From Hexactinellida sp. DTS-2022 (taxonomy: Eukaryota; Porifera; Hexactinellida): a stretch of DNA of 64,000 nucleotides. Of the stretch, positions 1 to 10,681 are shown piece after piece. Every line of letters begins with the position of its first letter. The first letter of the stretch is position 1. Location of the stretch: NCBI GenBank assembly GCA_028753945.1, contig JAPNXP010000006.1:2480001-2544000 (forward strand), written 5' to 3'. Made by a program: the position numbers and the translations under genes. The notes beneath the pieces are model-generated. The model searched no databases, was not told where the DNA came from, and saw nothing but the letters and a program-made list of their open reading frames with translations.

Positions 1-18
1 ATCCGTAAATCGTATTAA

Positions 19-738
19 GGTTAAATTACGGCAGATTCACCCAAAAAAACACATGAATTTAGTTTTGAAGGTGGGAGTTTGAATTTCACATATATGATGG
101 AAGACATTATAGCTATATCGAAACTGAAAACGAAATCTAATTATCTTCTATAAATTCGAAATTATTGGGCTTGCAGTATTATGCTAATACAAAAGTCCCA
201 TAGGGGGATTTTTTCAGACTCCACCTGATAAGTGTGTGGTTTGCAAGATCATTATTTGCTAAAGACCTGTACTGTGTGATCTATCAGATAGATCATCGTT
301 ATGGGCGGTTGGCGAGTGGTTTAGAATTTTGATAAGATCTAAATAAAAAATATTGCGACCTTTTGGAACCAAAAAATGAATAAAAAGGTCATCTTTTCAT
401 GCGAAATTTGATAAAATGCTTGATAAAAAAAATTCCAAGTCATAATTCAAAAATGTAAACCGTCTACCTACTCCGTACGCTTATAATCTTTAAATATTGA
501 TTCTGAAAACAAACATTGATGGCCGCATTGCCAAATTACCGCATAATATCTACCACCACTTTTGGAAATCGCCCTATGGGAGATTTGTATTAGCCAAATT
601 TTGAAACCGACAAAAAATAAAAAGTATAATAGATAGGGACATTTTCTTTTTGGTTTATTGATTTGTATCGGATAGGTATATATTTCTCACAATTACAGAT
701 TAATACAAGAACTTTCATTCACGTGGGGTAATTTAACC
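19..738. mobile_element. TTAA-flanked short element (piggyBac-like MITE?)
   Basis: The ends are inverted copies of ggttaaattac, and TTAA lies directly outside each end (15-18 and 739-742). TTAA target duplications are typical of piggyBac-like and Kolobok elements. Internally, cctatggga followed by a tttgtattagc-like stretch occurs in inverted orientation near 187-222 and 565-592. No protein is encoded. The terminal repeat is short, so the call is tentative. Confidence 0.45.
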
Positions 739-869
739 TTAATTGTGTTCGTACTAATGAGATTCTACTGTAATATGGAAATATCTGTTGAATATAAGAT
801 AAGTATTGGTGTCAATTAAATCAGTCGACTCTGCTTTATAGAGCCAAGTTAATAGATTTCTCCGCTTAA

Positions 870-2097
870 GGATGCTTGCCGCCAAAAGTGTATTAGCCCT
901 ATGGGTAGTTTTACGATTATTTTGGATATTGAGCTGAAATTCTCCATTATTGCCTGTAATAGCCCAACTAAGCATATAATCATGACTTTTGAACTTTTTA
1001 TGAGCAATTTTCAGAATTCCATCATATTACGTGGCGGATGGCTTCCTATCTCCGTAATACTAAATATTGTATAGGCGTAGAATATTATCATAAAAACTGT
1101 CAGAGCTCAAGTTCTAAAATTTGCTGAGTATATACAGCACTACTATAGGAAGAAAATTGACCATTTTCAGACTGATCCATTCACAAATATTTATTTTGGA
1201 TATAAATACCCTAAACATGCGGACATTAGTTCGAAAAGATCGATTTTTAGCCAATTTTTCTTGGACATGTCACGCAATATAAGTTCGTTTTGTTCAATCA
1301 AGGTCAAATATATGGTAACCGTTATATACTAACATGTGCCAAATTTTTGGCGACTTTTGATATGTATTTTATAAAAAACAATTGGTCAAAGGTCAGAAAT
1401 CTCTGTTTTGAGTTATTAAGGGTCAAAGTTTTTCCGAATAAAACACTCTCTAACTAAGATATTACAAGATGTTTCATCCCTGTATGGAAGGAGTATGTAA
1501 GCTTTTATTCGTACGATAAGCTTTACATGTATTCAGTCATTGTTCGTAACTAAATGACTTGATATATATCCATTTATGCAAGTCCACTATATTTTGGGAC
1601 ACCAGCTGGAAAAGGAATTTGATGTAATTGGCTGTGAGAAATGTTCGAAATTCAACAGAAAGTTCATTCCAGCAATGTTTTGAACTACTATGTGCATGCA
1701 CCATGTATATGTGTGGAAAATTTCAATTGAATTGCTGTATATCCCAGAATAATTAAAATGATAGTCACCATAGAGATTCGAACCCATAACCTCAAATATA
1801 CATTCTCCATATGCTTTCCACCGTGCCGTTGATACATATTAGTAATATATGAACTGATATTAGTATCAAAATGCACATAAATAACCATCAATGGTGATAA
1901 ATCTGAGGAATGTTCACATAATCACCGATGTCATCAAAAATGACGTCACTAATAATGCACTTTTGAGCAAAAATATTCTAGATTTTTGAAAATTTGCACT
2001 TCCAACAGAATTCCGGGTTATTTTTGCATGTTATTTCACAATAATCGACACTTAAATTTTTGAAGTTAAATACCGGATAATTTGGCGGCAAGCATCC
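870..2097. mobile_element. TTAA-flanked element with ggatgcttgccgcc ends
   Basis: The 14-bp ends ggatgcttgccgcc (870-883) and its exact reverse complement (2084-2097) are each bordered by TTAA (866-869, 2098-2101). This is the layout of a non-autonomous piggyBac-like element of about 1.2 kb. The interior has only short frames, which I take as chance. Confidence 0.55.
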
Positions 2098-2101
2098 TTA
2101 A

Positions 2102-2869
2102 TCGAGCAAAGTTTCACAGTATTTTTAGGACGGAATGACATTTTGGCTTAAAATACAACTCTGTTAGCATGTAACCCCTGGGAGAGAAAATTTGTGGATA
2201 TTATCCAAGTGTACGTACTAACTGACTTTACATTATATTGAGATAGTACACATAAATTTACTAAATGGTTTAAAAAATTAGTACCTACTAAGCCGAAGTA
2301 CTTACTAACCCAGTTACGTACTAAACGAGTTAGACTGTTGTACATACATGTATACAAAAGCAATTAACTCTGTCAATTGAAGTTTAATCAATGTTTAATG
2401 CTGATATTCGTAATCAGCATAAGATTCCCATCATTATAGGGGTCACATGACCATGTTTGGGAGGGAGGACATTCCTTGACAAAGCTGGAATGTGACTCAT
2501 TCCATTCTCAAATATTGTTTCTAGCCTATCGAGTGACCCCTCTTTCTTCAACGCACAGACATTCAAGAATAACTATGCGCATATAAACACTCTACGAGGG
2601 CATTTAACAAGTATTCGCGAGAGAGGGCTTTTGTCCGACACTTTCCTACAATTTTTGGCCGAAATCTCGAAAATATTAAAAATTCGTGATGCCTCCATAT
2701 CCATAACTTTTTATAATATAATAATCTATGTATGTGCCAATTTTCATGCTTGAATCAAAAATTGAACAATTCACTCAAATATGGCTGTTATGCTGCCCCA
2801 CTAATGTACAAATCATCGTTAACTAATACAGATCGGTCGATGAAAGGTCCGGTTTCTAAAATAACGATT
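2102..2869. other. AT-rich stretch, no gene seen
   Basis: I see no coding signal, RNA gene or clear terminal repeat here. The lower part could hold a further exon of the THAP gene on the minus strand, but I could not find one. Confidence 0.4.
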
Positions 2870-3442
2870 TTATAAAAATACAGGGGTGTTATTAGACACA
2901 TTAGTTATCCAGCCGTTTGGTAGGTCGATTAAATTTCGCTTAGAAAGAAGATCAGAATATGAATTAACTAGGAACTTATCCACCGTTTCTTCGTTGTCAG
3001 TTATGCTCTTGGAGTATGCAGACTCCATCAGCAGTCGTTCTTTGTCATCTAGACATAGTCTCTTTGGCTTGGAATTGAATTCAGAAAGATAGGAAGGACA
3101 GTTGGGAAAATGCTGGGTACTGCTGTCTTCTTCAGAGCTATTCACTCTCTGGAAACTGTAACAGTATGAACCCCGTCATTGTAGGATATGGTCCTTTCGA
3201 TGTCATCTTCTTTGAAATGACGAATGCATACCTAAATAAACTAATGTAAATATGGCAATCAATAAATAGAAATTATAGATACTTACCCTCATCTGCTTGT
3301 TGGTTTCATAGTCCTTCCGTGGCCGTGGAATTGCCCTGAACCATTCTTCAAGTAACTTCGGGTCTCTTGGGAAATGAAAAGCGGAGGTAGACTCATCTTG
3401 GTTTTTATAATTAGACTTGCAGCCTGGGAAAACACAAGACAT
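2870..3442 (-). CDS. THAP zinc-finger protein, N-terminal exons
   Basis: Exon 1 (3442 to 3296) starts MSCVFPGCKSNYK and carries the first Cys pair of a THAP finger, then AFHFPRDP and the Trp of EEWFRAIPRP. A consensus donor (agg|gtaagt) leads through an intron of about 64 nt to a tttag acceptor. Exon 2 (from 3231) then reads VCIRHFKEDDIE, the C-x2-H half of the THAP C2CH finger, in phase. That frame stops near 3140, while a frame one base away continues as an acidic, serine-rich tail (3145-2870) ending LPNGWITNVSNNTPVFL at a possible donor. The tail end resembles the GW-containing motif of DGCR8-like proteins, but this is only a resemblance. THAP fingers bind DNA and occur in host regulators and in P-type transposases. 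No transposase body follows, so which of these it is stays open. A one-base frameshift after exon 2 suggests decay. Confidence 0.7.
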
Positions 3443-3765
3443 GCTATTAGAAGTTTCAAATGAATTGTACTGTTGGGGAACGTTTCTGATGAAGATAGTG
3501 TCTTGAAATAAATTTAACAGTGATTTTAAAAGGTTTTTAACTAAGTAGTAAAATAATACATAAATATTATGGTTGGTTAAAAATTAGATAATCACAAGTT
3601 TTCGACATTCCTTCATATGTACCATTTTTGGTGCAAAATGGTGTAGAATGAATTATAATTGTTAGTTTAGGATGCACAATGCTAAATGCCAGCAGTCAAT
3701 AAGCATTACGCAAAATTTAATGTAACTGAGCACCATTGCCTTATGTATAGAATGCCATGATATAT

Positions 3766-3990
3766 ATCAAAAGCGAAATTGTGTGTGTGTGTGTGTGTGT
3801 GTGTGTTTTTGTCAAGAATTAATTGGAAAGACTACGAGTCCCAGAAAGCTGAAAATTGGTATCCAGGGGTAATTTTGTACTGCTACAACGATCTATTGGT
3901 TTTTTTGAAACAAAATAACGGGATTATGACGTCACATTTTCGAAAAACAGATACATTACTTTGTAGAGCTTCCCAATTTTGCTCCGATCT
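3766..3990 (+). mobile_element. Helitron-like 5'-region fragment
   Basis: Beginning tatatatcaaaagcgaaattg, this stretch continues with ttgtcaagaattaattgg, gactacgagtcc and agaaagctgaaaattgg. The same order is found at 4835-4970, 12870-12935 (minus) and 16915-17018 (minus). No 3' end was found, so it is a fragment. Confidence 0.5.
3781..3806. repeat. (GT)n microsatellite
   Basis: A run of thirteen gt dinucleotides. It lies at the start of a Helitron-type 5' sequence, where related copies (4813-4835, 16975-16992, 60239-60296) carry gt- or ca-rich runs at the same place. Confidence 0.9.
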
Positions 3991-4140
3991 GTAGAAAATT
4001 CAAAGCATTAGGCGTACACTAAATTTCTACAACTGATAGCAGTTCACGATTTCCCATTTTTCTTCTGATTGTGACACAGTTAATTAATTAGTCCCTACAC
4101 TAATCAACCATAAATAGTGTATCGTACCAACACAGGTATA

Positions 4141-4796
4141 GTGGGGCCGATTAGCTAAGATTTTAATAACAATTGTGCATTTAGTGATAAAAGCTTCAAA
4201 TTTGTTGTGCAACTAGAAAAATGTATATATCATGATTTAAGATCGAGAGGCACCTAGAATTCGACCCATATGGTTCCAATTATGTCATTTTAATGCCCAT
4301 AAATGGTAAATTGCTCATATGAATAATACTCCGCTACTTAACCATATATTGCTTCCAAATGTATTATTTAGGTATAGGAAGTCGGCTATTCCGAACATTT
4401 TACTGTTTGAAGCTAAACTCTATCTAGTACAGAAAATGTGTTAGCCAATTAGTTCCAATTATGTCCATATATGGTCATGTGACTAATAATTCGGCTATTT
4501 TACAGAATATCGTTTCCAAATGTATTATTTAGGTATAGGAAGTCGGCTATTTTGAACATTTACTGTTGGAAGCTAAACTCTATCTAGTACAGAAAATGTG
4601 TTGGCCAATTGGTTCCAATTATGTCCCAATTTACGATATATCGGCATTAAAATGACATAATTGGAACCATATATGTCGAATTCTAGGTGCCTCCCGATCT
4701 TAAATCATTATATATACATTTTTCTAGTTGCACAACAAATTTGATGCTTTTATATATTATCACTAAATGCACAATTGTCAAGCTAATCCGCCCCAC
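4141..4796. mobile_element. Foldback MITE with ~165-bp inverted ends, TA duplication
   Basis: The left (4141-4305) and right (4640-4796) arms are inverted copies over about 165 bp, starting gtggggcsgattagct and containing caattgtgcatttagtg. TA flanks both ends. The centre holds two direct copies of about 120 bp (about 4339-4468 and 4505-4625, each with ctatctagtacagaaaatg). The insertion lies at or just before the start of the next Helitron. Confidence 0.75.
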
Positions 4797-4802
4797 TAGT
4801 AT

Positions 4803-5689
4803 AACAAAGTGCAAGTGTGTGTTGTGCGTGTGTTTGTCCAGAATTAATAGGAAATACTACGAGTCCTAGAAAGCTGAAAATTGGCATGCGGGGGTAATTT
4901 TATACGCTGACAACGATCTATTGGTTTTCTAAGCGAAATAACGGGATTATGACGTCATAAACGCACATATTTGGGAATAACTCTTTCAGTTTTTATTCGA
5001 TTAGCCCACAATTTTAGATGATAACACAACATACAATGAGACACACGTATACCGATTTATGGGAATGTGACGTCACGTAGGAACTAATTTTGATTTAGCT
5101 CTTACACTTTTGGTTCAATCGACAAATAATTTTGTCACATTGTAAAACAGAATGTATTGGCATGTCTCTAGAAATTTTTATATTTTCGCATTTAATCTGA
5201 GCCAGGCAATAACAAAAATGTAACCTTCAATTGCTCCGTCATTGCTCATATTAAGGTTTGATGATTTAATCTTCACCTACATTAATTCCGAAATTGCATA
5301 CTTGATTAATCCAGTTTGGCTTCCTTCAGTTTATTTCTATTCGTGATGTATTTAGCTAACGTCAATAACATAAGCATGCATAATATTTCTATCAAAGCAA
5401 TTCAAGTATTTACAAACAATTTACTAGGCAGTAAATAACATGAATGAATTAATTAATTCATATATTGACATACCGGGGTCCCAAATACCAGCATACTGAA
5501 TTGAGTACGTGTAATTTACAAGTCACAGGTTTAACTTATTTAATATGAGTGATATTTGAGGAGAGCAAGGCCGCAAAGCGACCGTTAATTAATTGTGTTG
5601 CGTAGAGTCTAACACGAACGAACAAAAGTCGCGAAGCGACTTTTGTAAGAGAGTGATCCGTCGCGAAGCGACCGAGACCGAAGGGCTCG
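4803..5689 (+). mobile_element. Non-autonomous Helitron H1
   Basis: The 5' half matches other Helitron-like copies here (gt-rich start, actacgagtcctagaaagc, two gacgtcat motifs). The 3' part has hairpin-forming words such as gtcgcgaagcgac and ends gaccgaagggctcg before t. The same 3' end occurs at 59518 on the minus strand. It encodes nothing. The exact 5' terminus is obscured by the neighbouring foldback element. Confidence 0.6.
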
Positions 5690-5690
5690 T

Positions 5691-5925
5691 ACTATTTAAA
5701 CACAAACTTATATGTGTGTATATATACAAATATATATATATTGTTTGTATGTTCCAGTTGATTGAAGAAACTGGTCAGTTTCCAATTGAGATTTTTGGCA
5801 TATAGGAGTAACTTTTGGCACCCGCCAACAAGTTGAGGTTTCCACTCAAAATTATTCACACCTCGACAAGTTATGACGTCATTGTCACATTTCGAGAACC
5901 CTGAAAATTCACTTAACCGGAATCC
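5691..5925 (+). mobile_element. Helitron H2, 5' part
   Basis: Starting with ctatttaaacacaaac right after the H1 terminus, the sequence follows the complete copy at 21885-22351 (gttgattgaagaaactgg, gacgtcattgtcacattt) until about 5920, then diverges. It seems to have inserted at the H1 end and lost its own 3' half. Confidence 0.6.
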
Positions 5926-6058
5926 CGTCGATGCCTACGACCTATTGAATGTTCATCAACCAAATCATCACTAACCTCAAAAGGGATTTGTGATTAGCAA
6001 AATTGAGATACCTCTTAGATTGTAGTGTTTCTCGTCTCATACAACAGAGTCCGGGATT

Positions 6059-6624
6059 TCAAACGAACCATTCGCTCATCTTAAGAACCACTTGTCTGAG
6101 GACCCCCTGGTATTTGCGCTTGTACTCCAAGCGATCAGCTGATTCAGCCTCATTTTGTGTGAGGATCCCCTGGTGTTTGCGCTTGCACTCAAAGCGATCA
6201 GCTAATTGAGCCTCAGACTCATTTTGTCTGAGGACCTCCTGGTGTTTCGCTAGGATCCAAGCGATCGCTGATTGTGCCTCAGTGTCATTTTGTCTGAGGA
6301 CCGCCTGGTGTTTTCGCTTGCACTCCAAGTGATCAGCTAATTGAGCCTCAGACTCATTTTGTCTGAGGACCGCCTGGTGTTTCGCTTGGATCCCAAGCGA
6401 TCAGCTGATTGTGCCTCAGTGTCACTTTGTCTGAGGGCCTCATTGTGTTCGCGTTGGTATCCCAAGCGCTCTGCTAATTTATTAGCCTCAGTCTTACTTT
6501 GTCTGAGGTTCGCGCTGGCACTCCAAGCACATATCAGTATCTGCGTCAGACTGTGCCAGTCTCTGATAGGTTTGCCGCTCTCGTTGTTTCTCAAGACGGA
6601 GAGCTCTTTCGCCAGGAGTCTCAT
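6059..6624 (-). pseudogene. Decayed coiled-coil coding repeat (66-bp units)
   Basis: About six to seven units of some 66 bp run across 6096-6510, each with ctgagg, tggtgtttcgc and caagcgatcagct. Read on the minus strand they give 22-residue repeats such as KRKHQGVLRQNESEAQ and LADRLE, rich in Lys, Arg, Gln and Glu, which would form a coiled coil. The frame is split over two overlapping stretches (6624-6337, 6328-6059) with stops between, so it is broken. A similar 22-residue pattern occurs at 50040-50270. I do not recognise the protein family. Confidence 0.5.
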
Positions 6625-7004
6625 CTCACGTATTGAGCACTTTCGCTAGAATCCGTCATGAACAGTAAATATTATCCGACATTCTTGAACAAAATTTAGT
6701 TTTGAGCATACTTAATTAGTTAATTCTCATTGGTTAATAATTCCTACTACACTTCTAATTAATCGAATTATCTATACTTGTAGTATCATATCTGTTTAGA
6801 AATTTAGAAATTTAGAAATTCGAAATTCGTGTTCAGCATACTTGTTCACATATAATATCCGTTGAAAGCAAACTTCTGGGTTGATTTTGAATTTAATTAA
6901 TTTGTTTAGTTATTTGTGTAAACAACAACAAATATTAATTTTATGAATTTATAATTGGGAAATTCGTGTTCAGCATACTTCATCATCCAATTATCCCTTG
7001 CATG
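6625..7004. repeat. Copies of the Helitron-borne 150-bp repeat
   Basis: The words cgtgttcagcatactt, atatccgttgaaagc, tgggttgattttgaat and aacaacaacaaatatt appear in the same order as in the tandem array at 59695-60150. One full and parts of two more copies are present. Confidence 0.65.
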
Positions 7005-7330
7005 ATGTACCGATGTGTCTATGCATTCTTTGCACCCCACCACCTGACCGTCTACATAGGACAAACTGGCGCCACCTATCGCACACTAAACCAACGTCCC
7101 CATAACCATCGATTTCTCAAGCACCAAACGATGTGAATACCCCTAATTTGTCTTTGCAAATCCTCATTCTTATCTCCCCCCCCGAACCTCCACTGAACCC
7201 GAAACCCGGATTCTGGCACGGCTTTCGCGAAACAACCCGGCAATATCCCTTACACAGGACACCGACTTTTTACAACTCCTTTACAAAACCTCGAAGCTTG
7301 CGAACATGATGCGTATCTCTTAACCTTGAA
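7005..7330 (+). pseudogene. GIY-YIG-like nuclease remnant
   Basis: A plus-strand frame reads MMYRCVYAFFAPHH and then LTVYIGQTGATYRTLNQR before a stop near 7134. This fits the GIY-YIG core: a VY, ten residues, then YIGQT, followed by an Arg and a His. After a poly-C run (7177-7185) another frame reads RILARLSRNNPAISLTQ and ends LANMMRIS at 7321. The stretch is visibly richer in G and C than its surroundings. In eukaryotic mobile DNA, GIY-YIG domains occur in Penelope-like retroelements, among others. No partner domain is seen, so the parent element is unknown. Confidence 0.45.
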
Positions 7331-7690
7331 TCAAAATCCTTAATAATTAGAATACTACCTTATTATTGATATATCTGATGTACTTATACTAAAAGATTGA
7401 TAATTCCATGCCATCTAATGAACAATTCCTATCAACACTTGGCTTAATTTGGCACTATTAGACAAGGAATAGGTATCTGGGTTTATTTTTACCGTATATA
7501 ATGTATTATTTGCCAATAGTTTATCGAACATTAGGAATCAATTGAGATAATTAAACCTTCAGTAAGTCTTCCGGTTTTGGAATTAAGACGTAATCATAAT
7601 TTTCCAAAATTTAGAAAGATAATTTTCCAAATTTTTTGTATTTTTTAGCATAAAATTTATTTAACAATAAGAGAATGTATAAGACTATCT
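7331..7690. other. AT-rich stretch, no gene seen
   Basis: I see no coding signal or repeat here. It borders the C-terminal end of the RAG1-like fossil. Confidence 0.4.
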
Positions 7691-7699
7691 CTATTGAGT

Positions 7700-9819
7700 T
7701 GTTTGAGTCGTATTTGCTACAACACTTGGCAGACCTTCTAGTGAGACCCTCTTCGCCGCATCTCTCACACCTCAATTTTGAGCGAAATCCTAATAAAACT
7801 GGATCACTTTCACAAGCTAGCCTAACAAAGATGTCAATAATGTTATCTTCGAAGGATGTCTTTCTTGCTAGATGTTTTCTGTATTTTCTAATTAATTTAT
7901 TACAAGCATCTGAACTTTCTCAGAGAAGCATTTAAACCATACCCAGAATTAACTTCCCTTAACAATTCTTCGGAGTGTGCCAATAATTTGTGCAATGTGG
8001 GAGTGATGTTTGCCCATGGAAATGATTCAAGGATTAAAAGATAGGTACCTTAACAAAGTTTACCAAGTTCATTGGTATTTATCTTTCTACCACTGTTGAA
8101 GATTCTCAGAATTGCAGATATTAGTGTATGAAGTTTGGGAGTGGTTCTTTGTGCTGTTGCTCAACTAATGAAGATACACACTCAATGAACCGGGACTCGA
8201 ATGAAAAAGCTCTTAGTGCAACGGAACCAGTAGAAGTCGTTCCACATGAAGGATCCGATTGGTCTATCTTTAATCTGATCCTTTCTGCGCACAAAGTGCA
8301 TCGATTGGTGGATTGCTGGGGGATGTAGGAGCCCATTTTAATTTACCACTGTTCAATGGTTTACTAGTAATTAAACCACCTGAAAATACATGTATAAGAG
8401 TGTAGCGTAGAAGCCGGTGTGATATTAATGGCTGAAACTGGTTCGTTTTTTTAATTGAACCGATCGTTGGATAGAAGAGAGAAAAATGATTCGATGTCTT
8501 CCAGTTCTCCAAACATTTCTATCGCATCAGAAATATGCCTGTTAATGGGGAATCCTTGCAGTATTAACTGTGGATCCTTAAGTTCTTTGTGAGTTGCTGT
8601 GCATAGCTGACACCTTGCTCCCCCTAACCCTGAAATTATTGCAGCCATTTTACCATCGAACATTGATCGAGTAAAATCTACAGTACATGACCCATTCCAG
8701 GTATGTCAAACATTCATTCTTCAATTTGTCAGTGTCAGTGTCAGTGTCAGGGTTTATTATGTTAGACATAAATTGTCTAATATTCGACTCGTTCTTTAGC
8801 AGCGTATCAAAAGATTGGCCGTTGACAAAATGGAGGGTTAGGACTAGTATCTTTCCAGAGTTCGTTCATTTGAAGACGTAATGGAAATGGAATTGAAGCA
8901 AAAATATCATTGACTTGGTAGAAGTATTTGTATTTTGTTGGTTGTAGAGTGTATGACTTCCTGATCCATCTAAAATATCTACTAATTATTAACTAAGCGG
9001 GAAATCCTCTACTAATGGACGATATAATGTAGAAAGGATTCTAGTAAATGTATGCTCTACATATTGGGCGTAGGATAAACATGCACCAATCGGTTCTAAA
9101 ACATTAGGATATAGCTTTATTGAAGAACGTAAAATGATACTGTTTCTCCTATCGACAGCCTTCTGATAAGCAGGAAATTGAATATAACTAGATAGTAGAT
9201 GTTGACGCAGCTTAGTATATTTCCTCTTGCCTATTTCTAGCATACAAGAAGGAACAATGACTTATCAACATCAACATCTTCTTGACTTCTTTACCAAAAT
9301 CCCCAGGAAAATTGTCAGTAACAATTAATTAACTTAGATACCTTAGTTACTTGTCTGGTATCATGCAGATTCATGCTCATTAGAAACTAACTGGAGCGAG
9401 TGCAGCAATCTTTATTTCTGAAATGTTTTCAAGTTCAGCAAGTACTCTGATAGAGTCTAATACATTTGTTAGACGTGATCGCTGTTGTTTAAATGAATTG
9501 TTGTAAATACTTTTCCTATGATGCACTGAAGAATTTAGTTCATCTGCATCGCAAGATAAACGCCTCTTCTTCAAATCAGGATCGAGAAATACAGCAGAAT
9601 CCAACATTCTCCACCCAGTGAGTCAATGGATTTTTTAGACTTTCTGATTGTTTCCCAGACCATGGAAAGGATTATGTGTATACTATCTCTCTTAGCAAGG
9701 TCTAACTTAAAATATTCCTCCAATTTGCCAATCATTTGAGAAATATTGTTGTCATCTTCTTTCTGGATTCTTGCAAAATCAAGCATGGTTTGGGGGATAG
9801 CAATTGAGCTTTTAGCCAT
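7700..9819 (-). pseudogene. RAG1/Transib-superfamily transposase fossil A
   Basis: Read on the minus strand across several frames, this gives a nearly full-length DDE recombinase relic. In order: an N-terminal helical part (MAKSSIAIPQTMLDFARIQK, 9819); EIGKRKYTKLRQ (9240); a first catalytic-Asp motif ILDGSGSHTLYNQ (about 8970); DTDTDTD from a cagtgt repeat (about 8740); a zinc-type GGARCQLCTATHKELKD (about 8620); SCGTTSTGSVALRAFS (about 8250); LHKLLAHSEELL (about 7990); DACNKLIRKYRKHLARK (about 7880), preceded by a Glu-containing patch; and a CERCG knuckle near 7770. Vertebrate RAG1 has the same order, with DGMGD at its first Asp, a CxxC, HKTLAH, and ASEGNE then NKLFRRFRKM around its catalytic Glu. 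Stops and frameshifts show it is dead. It is related to the fossil at 53.1-55.1 kb. No RAG2-like (kelch/PHD) sequence was seen. Confidence 0.8.
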
Positions 9820-9839
9820 AGATGAGGATATAAATACGT

Positions 9840-10270
9840 AATTCGTTGTTATAATTATTGAAATATTCCTTATTCTTTATATTATCTTACATACACGTAT
9901 ATATATTATAATTTGTAGATAGAAACAACATGACATTTGCATATTCCGAAAGGTATATTGTTACATAGCAACAAATAACAATCATTGGAATTTCCTTAGC
10001 AACATAAATTGACAATTAAATTCAATAACATTTTAGAAGTTGCGCACTGTTTTCGGAAATCGGAAGATTTCAGTAATTAATTCTTACCACATTAATCTGT
10101 AACCTGTCAAAATTTCTCGTTGGTCTTTGATGTACTTTTTTCCCGCATACCTATTACCTGAGATATTAATATAAAAAATGTTGTATTTTTGTACATAGAG
10201 CTTTTACCCCCTGTTAAAATTAAAATGCATCAGTGTAACAATAAATAAGTATAGGCATATATACTTAGCA
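9840..10270. other. AT-rich stretch, no gene seen
   Basis: This lies upstream of the RAG1-like fossil. I found no recognisable terminal repeat for that element here. Confidence 0.4.
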
Positions 10271-10278
10271 TACCATAC

Positions 10279-10560
10279 CTGCCAACCTATTTGAGTCATA
10301 TCGCTGTACGGAGCTCGAATTTTCCCCTGTACACTGGTAAAATCCCTGTACATCTCGCTCATGTAGGGAAAGACTATACGCTTGATTAGGAATTGTTACT
10401 TAACAAAATGCTAAATTTTGAGAGTAAAGACATTTTTTAGGTGTATTCATTAATTTTGTCCCGACTTAAAATCCTTGTACAAATGTAATAATTCCCTGTA
10501 TAGATCAGCAAAATGGTTAAAATCCCTGTACTGTACAGGGAATCCCTGTACGGTTGGCAG
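10279..10560. mobile_element. MITE with CTGCCAACC ends and tccctgtac repeats
   Basis: The inverted ends are ctgccaacc and ggttggcag. Inside, tccctgtac occurs several times near both ends. A second copy lies at 29021-29364 in the opposite sense. No target duplication is clear. Confidence 0.65.
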
Positions 10561-10662
10561 GAATGCTACTCATTTTGTATATACACGTATTTGAATACAA
10601 AATAACCACGATTCCTTACAAATTGTAATTCATCAAAGTCTATTATTATGCAGAAGATATAG

Positions 10663-10681
10663 CGCGCGCGCGCGCGCGCGG
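10663..10681. repeat. (CG)n microsatellite at an element end
   Basis: An alternating cg run sits between tatag (10658-10662) and the CACAGTG end at 10682. CG runs are unusual in this AT-rich sequence. Confidence 0.85.

Noticed and set aside
3779-5144. Short plus-strand frames in the Helitron and gt-repeat region
   Set aside because: They shift with the repeats, lack conservation between Helitron copies and are best read as chance.
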